Origin: JBDSTZ01 sp039927975
Lineage (GTDB): Bacteria > Pseudomonadota > Gammaproteobacteria > Burkholderiales > Burkholderiaceae_D
Assembly: GCA_039927975.1 (NCBI GenBank)
Contig: JBDSTZ010000634.1
Span: 1 to 8,274, forward strand
Length of the DNA stretch: 8,274 nt
Direction: 5' to 3'
Part shown: positions 6,621 through 8,274 of the stretch, in pieces
Numbering within the stretch: position 1 is the first letter of the stretch
How the letters are laid out: every line of letters starts with the position of its first letter
Position numbers and translations under genes: made by a program
Notes under the pieces: generated by a model
Seen by the model: only the letters and a program-made list of their open reading frames with translations
The model's database searches: none
What the model was told of the DNA's origin: nothing

Positions 6621-6626
6621 ATTATA
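6621..6626 (-). promoter_or_regulatory. -10 box (TATAAT) upstream of the copper chaperone gene
   Basis: A perfect TATAAT on the minus strand sits in the 146-bp gap between the yaeQ stop and the chaperone start. No good -35 box is seen at the usual spacing, so use would need an activator or an alternative recognition mode. It implies transcription starting near 6614. Confidence 0.4.
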
Positions 6627-6640
6627 GCGGGCCGCCCCGG

Positions 6641-7183
6641 TCAGCGTTCGGCCTTGAACGGCTCGCGCTCGACCAGCACGGTGTCGACGCTGTCGGTGAG
6701 CCAGATCTGGCCGTCCTGGATGGTGCACTGCAGCTGCATGTTGCGGTTGCAGAGCTTTTCAAGCTGGACGCTGGCCTCGGCCGGGATGTTGATCACCGTG
6801 AGGTTCTTGGCCCGTTCGAGTTTATTGGCGATCTGCTTGTACCAGATATGGCTGGTCGCGCTGTAGCTGTAGACGATCACCTTGGCCGAACGCCCGCAGG
6901 CCTTCATCAGGCGCTTCTCGTCGGGCTGGCCGACCTCGATCCACAGTTCGATGGCGCCGGTCAGGTCCTTCTGCCACAGGTCCGGCTCGTCGGTGTCGAA
7001 CAAGCCCTTGGTGAAGGTGAGCGCCTCGTTGGCGTGGATCGCGTAGGCCAGCAGACGGATCATCATCCGCTCGTCGGTTTCGGACGGATGGCGCGCCAGC
7101 GTCAGCGAACAGGTGTCGTAGACGTTGCGGTCCATGTCGGCCAGCTGGAGGTCGGCCTTGTAGATGGTTGCTTTGAGTGCCAT
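6641..7183 (-). CDS. yaeQ: YaeQ family protein
   Basis: A 180-residue protein essentially matching YaeQ in length (E. coli 181) and motifs: MALKATIYKADLQLADMDRNVYD at the start, SLTLARHPSETDERMMIRLLA, an acidic-hydrophobic core with AIELWIEVGQPDEKRLMKAC, and LQCTIQDGQIWLTD near the end. YaeQ adopts a compact variant of the PD-(D/E)XK nuclease fold. In enterobacteria it was linked to suppression of transcription-elongation defects caused by loss of RfaH, but its biochemical activity is not settled. The E-L-W-I-E-V-G and downstream K/R residues in the core correspond to the putative catalytic region. It starts 19 bp after the purU stop on the same strand and probably shares its transcript. Only a weak ribosome site (AAAGTAA) is present. 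Confidence 0.95.
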   Translation of the reverse strand: MALKATIYKADLQLADMDRNVYDTCSLTLARHPSETDERMMIRLLAYAIHANEALTFTKGLFDTDEPDLWQKDLTGAIELWIEVGQPDEKRLMKACGRSAKVIVYSYSATSHIWYKQIANKLERAKNLTVINIPAEASVQLEKLCNRNMQLQCTIQDGQIWLTDSVDTVLVEREPFKAER

Positions 7184-7202
7184 TGTTACTTTACTGGTGC
7201 GG

Positions 7203-8069
7203 TTATTTGAAGACGACCGTCTTGGCGCCGTTTTGCAGGATGCGGTGCTGCACGAACCATTTCACCGCGCGCGCCAGCACCACGCACTCGACGTCGCGGC
7301 CGATCGCCGACAGCGTCTCGGCGTCCATCGCATGATCGACCCGCTCGACATCCTGCTCGATGATCGGGCCCTCGTCGAGGTCGCCGGTGACGAAGTGGGC
7401 GGTCGCGCCGATCAGCTTCACGCCGCGCAGGTGGGCCTGGGCGTAGGGTTTGGCGCCCTTGAAGCTGGGCAGGAAGGAATGGTGGATGTTGATCGCCTTG
7501 CCGCGCATCGCCTCGCACAGGCCGGGCGAGAGAATCTGCATGTAGCGCGCCAGCACCACCAGGTCGATCTTGTGGCTCTCCATCAGTTCGAGCACGCGCG
7601 CTTCCTGGGCCAGCTTGGCCGCCTCGGGCGCGCCGGCCGCCAGCGGCAGGTGGTGGAAGGGGATGTTGTAGCTGGCCGCCAGCTGGTAGAAATCCATGTG
7701 GTTCGAGACGATCGCCGGAATCTCGACCGGCAGCAGGCCGCTCTTGTAGCGGAACAGCAGGTCGTTGAGGCAGTGGCCGATCTTCGACACCATCAGCATC
7801 ACGCGCGGCTTGGCGTTGGCGTCGTGCAGCTGGCCGTTCATCTGCATCTGCTCGCACATGGCGGCGAAATCGGCGCGCAGCACGCTGTCGCCGACCGCGT
7901 TGTCGTCGAGCGAAAAATGCACGCGCATGAAGAACAGCTTCGATTCGGCGTCGCCGAACTGGGCCGAGTCGATGATGTTGCAGCCGTGCTCGGCGAGAAA
8001 GCCCGACACGGCGTGCACGATCCCCGTCCGGTCGGGACAGGAAAGGGTAAGAATGTACGCGTTTGACAT
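7203..8069 (-). CDS. purU: Formyltetrahydrofolate deformylase
   Basis: A 288-residue cytosolic enzyme hydrolysing 10-formyltetrahydrofolate to formate and tetrahydrofolate. This balances the one-carbon pool and supplies formate to PurT-type purine synthesis. The N-terminal ACT domain (about 1-85; LTLSCPDRTGIVHAVSGFLAEHGCNI) is the usual regulatory module, sensing methionine/glycine in E. coli. The formyltransferase domain follows (about 88-288). The conserved hydrolase triad is visible: N184 and H186 in INIHHSFLP, and D222 in LDEGPII. SNHMDFYQLA and LARYMQILSP are further family signatures. Length and ends are normal, and ATG 8069 matches the family start, although no strong Shine-Dalgarno precedes it. 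It leads the probable purU-yaeQ operon and diverges from the unidentified gene at the right edge. Confidence 0.96.
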   Translation of the reverse strand: MSNAYILTLSCPDRTGIVHAVSGFLAEHGCNIIDSAQFGDAESKLFFMRVHFSLDDNAVGDSVLRADFAAMCEQMQMNGQLHDANAKPRVMLMVSKIGHCLNDLLFRYKSGLLPVEIPAIVSNHMDFYQLAASYNIPFHHLPLAAGAPEAAKLAQEARVLELMESHKIDLVVLARYMQILSPGLCEAMRGKAINIHHSFLPSFKGAKPYAQAHLRGVKLIGATAHFVTGDLDEGPIIEQDVERVDHAMDAETLSAIGRDVECVVLARAVKWFVQHRILQNGAKTVVFK

Positions 8070-8080
8070 GATGAGATTGT

Positions 8081-8118
8081 CGCAGGGCCGGCCGTTCCTG
8101 GCAGGCGCCGGCCTTGCG
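8081..8118. repeat. 12-bp inverted repeat in the divergent purU spacer
   Basis: CGCAGGGCCGGC (8081-8092) and GCCGGCCTTGCG (8107-8118) are inverted copies matching at 11 of 12 positions, separated by 14 nt. They lie between two divergent starts and could be an operator dyad or an RNA hairpin in the 5' leader of the rightward gene. No T-tract follows. Confidence 0.55.
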
Positions 8119-8137
8119 CCCCGACACGAGGAGAACC

Positions 8138-8274
8138 ATGATGGAGGACAGGAACAGTTTCATTCATGCCGTGCAGGAGTGGCACGAGAAGATGCCCATG
8201 GAAATCGCCGCCAAGGCCGGCGCGCGGCTTGAAGAAGCCCCTGTGATTGCCAGGTTCGGTGCCACAATTCCCTG
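8138..8274 (+). CDS. Unidentified protein, N-terminal part only
   Basis: An open frame starts at ATG 8138 (a second ATG follows directly at 8141) and runs off the window after about 45 codons with no stop. A strong Shine-Dalgarno GAGGAG lies 5-8 nt upstream, which supports a real start and fits either ATG. The visible residues (MMEDRNSFIHAVQEWHEKMP, then a short Ala/Gly/Glu-rich stretch) show no signal peptide or membrane segment. They look like the helical start of a soluble protein. I do not recognise the family. It diverges from purU. Confidence 0.6.
   Translation, partial: MMEDRNSFIHAVQEWHEKMPMEIAAKAGARLEEAPVIARFGATIP

Noticed and set aside
5040..6866. 608-codon plus-strand open frame spanning the DUF2807 and copper chaperone genes
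   Set aside because: It reads out of frame across two clearly recognisable genes on opposite strands, and its Arg/Gln/Gly-rich translation is typical of a GC-rich shadow frame.
7164..8066. 300-codon plus-strand open frame opposite purU
   Set aside because: It is antisense to an intact purU with all catalytic residues, and its His/Val/Arg-rich translation has no domain character.

Overview
The window is GC-rich (apart from one gene), densely packed, and carries PurU, YaeQ, a PCu(A)C copper chaperone and RlmI-type proteins. This points to a betaproteobacterium, most likely Oxalobacteraceae (Massilia/Janthinobacterium-like). That placement is an inference from composition and protein flavour, not from a search.

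Left part (1-2766): the first 50 bases are the 5' end of a leftward transposase that looks like IS30 family, followed by a probable IS terminal repeat. Immediately next to it is one 866-residue AT-rich gene. It encodes an AAA-like (AAA_35/STAND-type) P-loop ATPase fused to TPR-like helical repeats. Its composition differs sharply from everything to its right, so it looks horizontally acquired. It is the best candidate here for an undescribed function, possibly defence or signalling, but no effector domain is recognisable.

Middle part (2767-5223): three leftward genes follow. They are a PilT/PilU-like ATPase with an unusual Walker A loop, a Phd/YefM-type antitoxin with no toxin gene beside it, and the first half of rlmI (23S rRNA m5C methyltransferase). 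The rlmI copy has lost its entire catalytic domain. Together with the IS end and the foreign ATPase, this suggests a rearranged or accessory region whose right edge may be the rlmI break near 4354-4375.

Right part (5224-8274): ordinary chromosomal genes. A secreted DUF2807 beta-solenoid-like protein (+) converges on a periplasmic PCu(A)C copper chaperone (-). Next is a purU-yaeQ pair (-, 19 bp apart). Last is the start of an unidentified gene (+) diverging from purU across a 68-bp spacer that holds a strong 12-bp inverted repeat.

No rRNA, tRNA or CRISPR array was seen.
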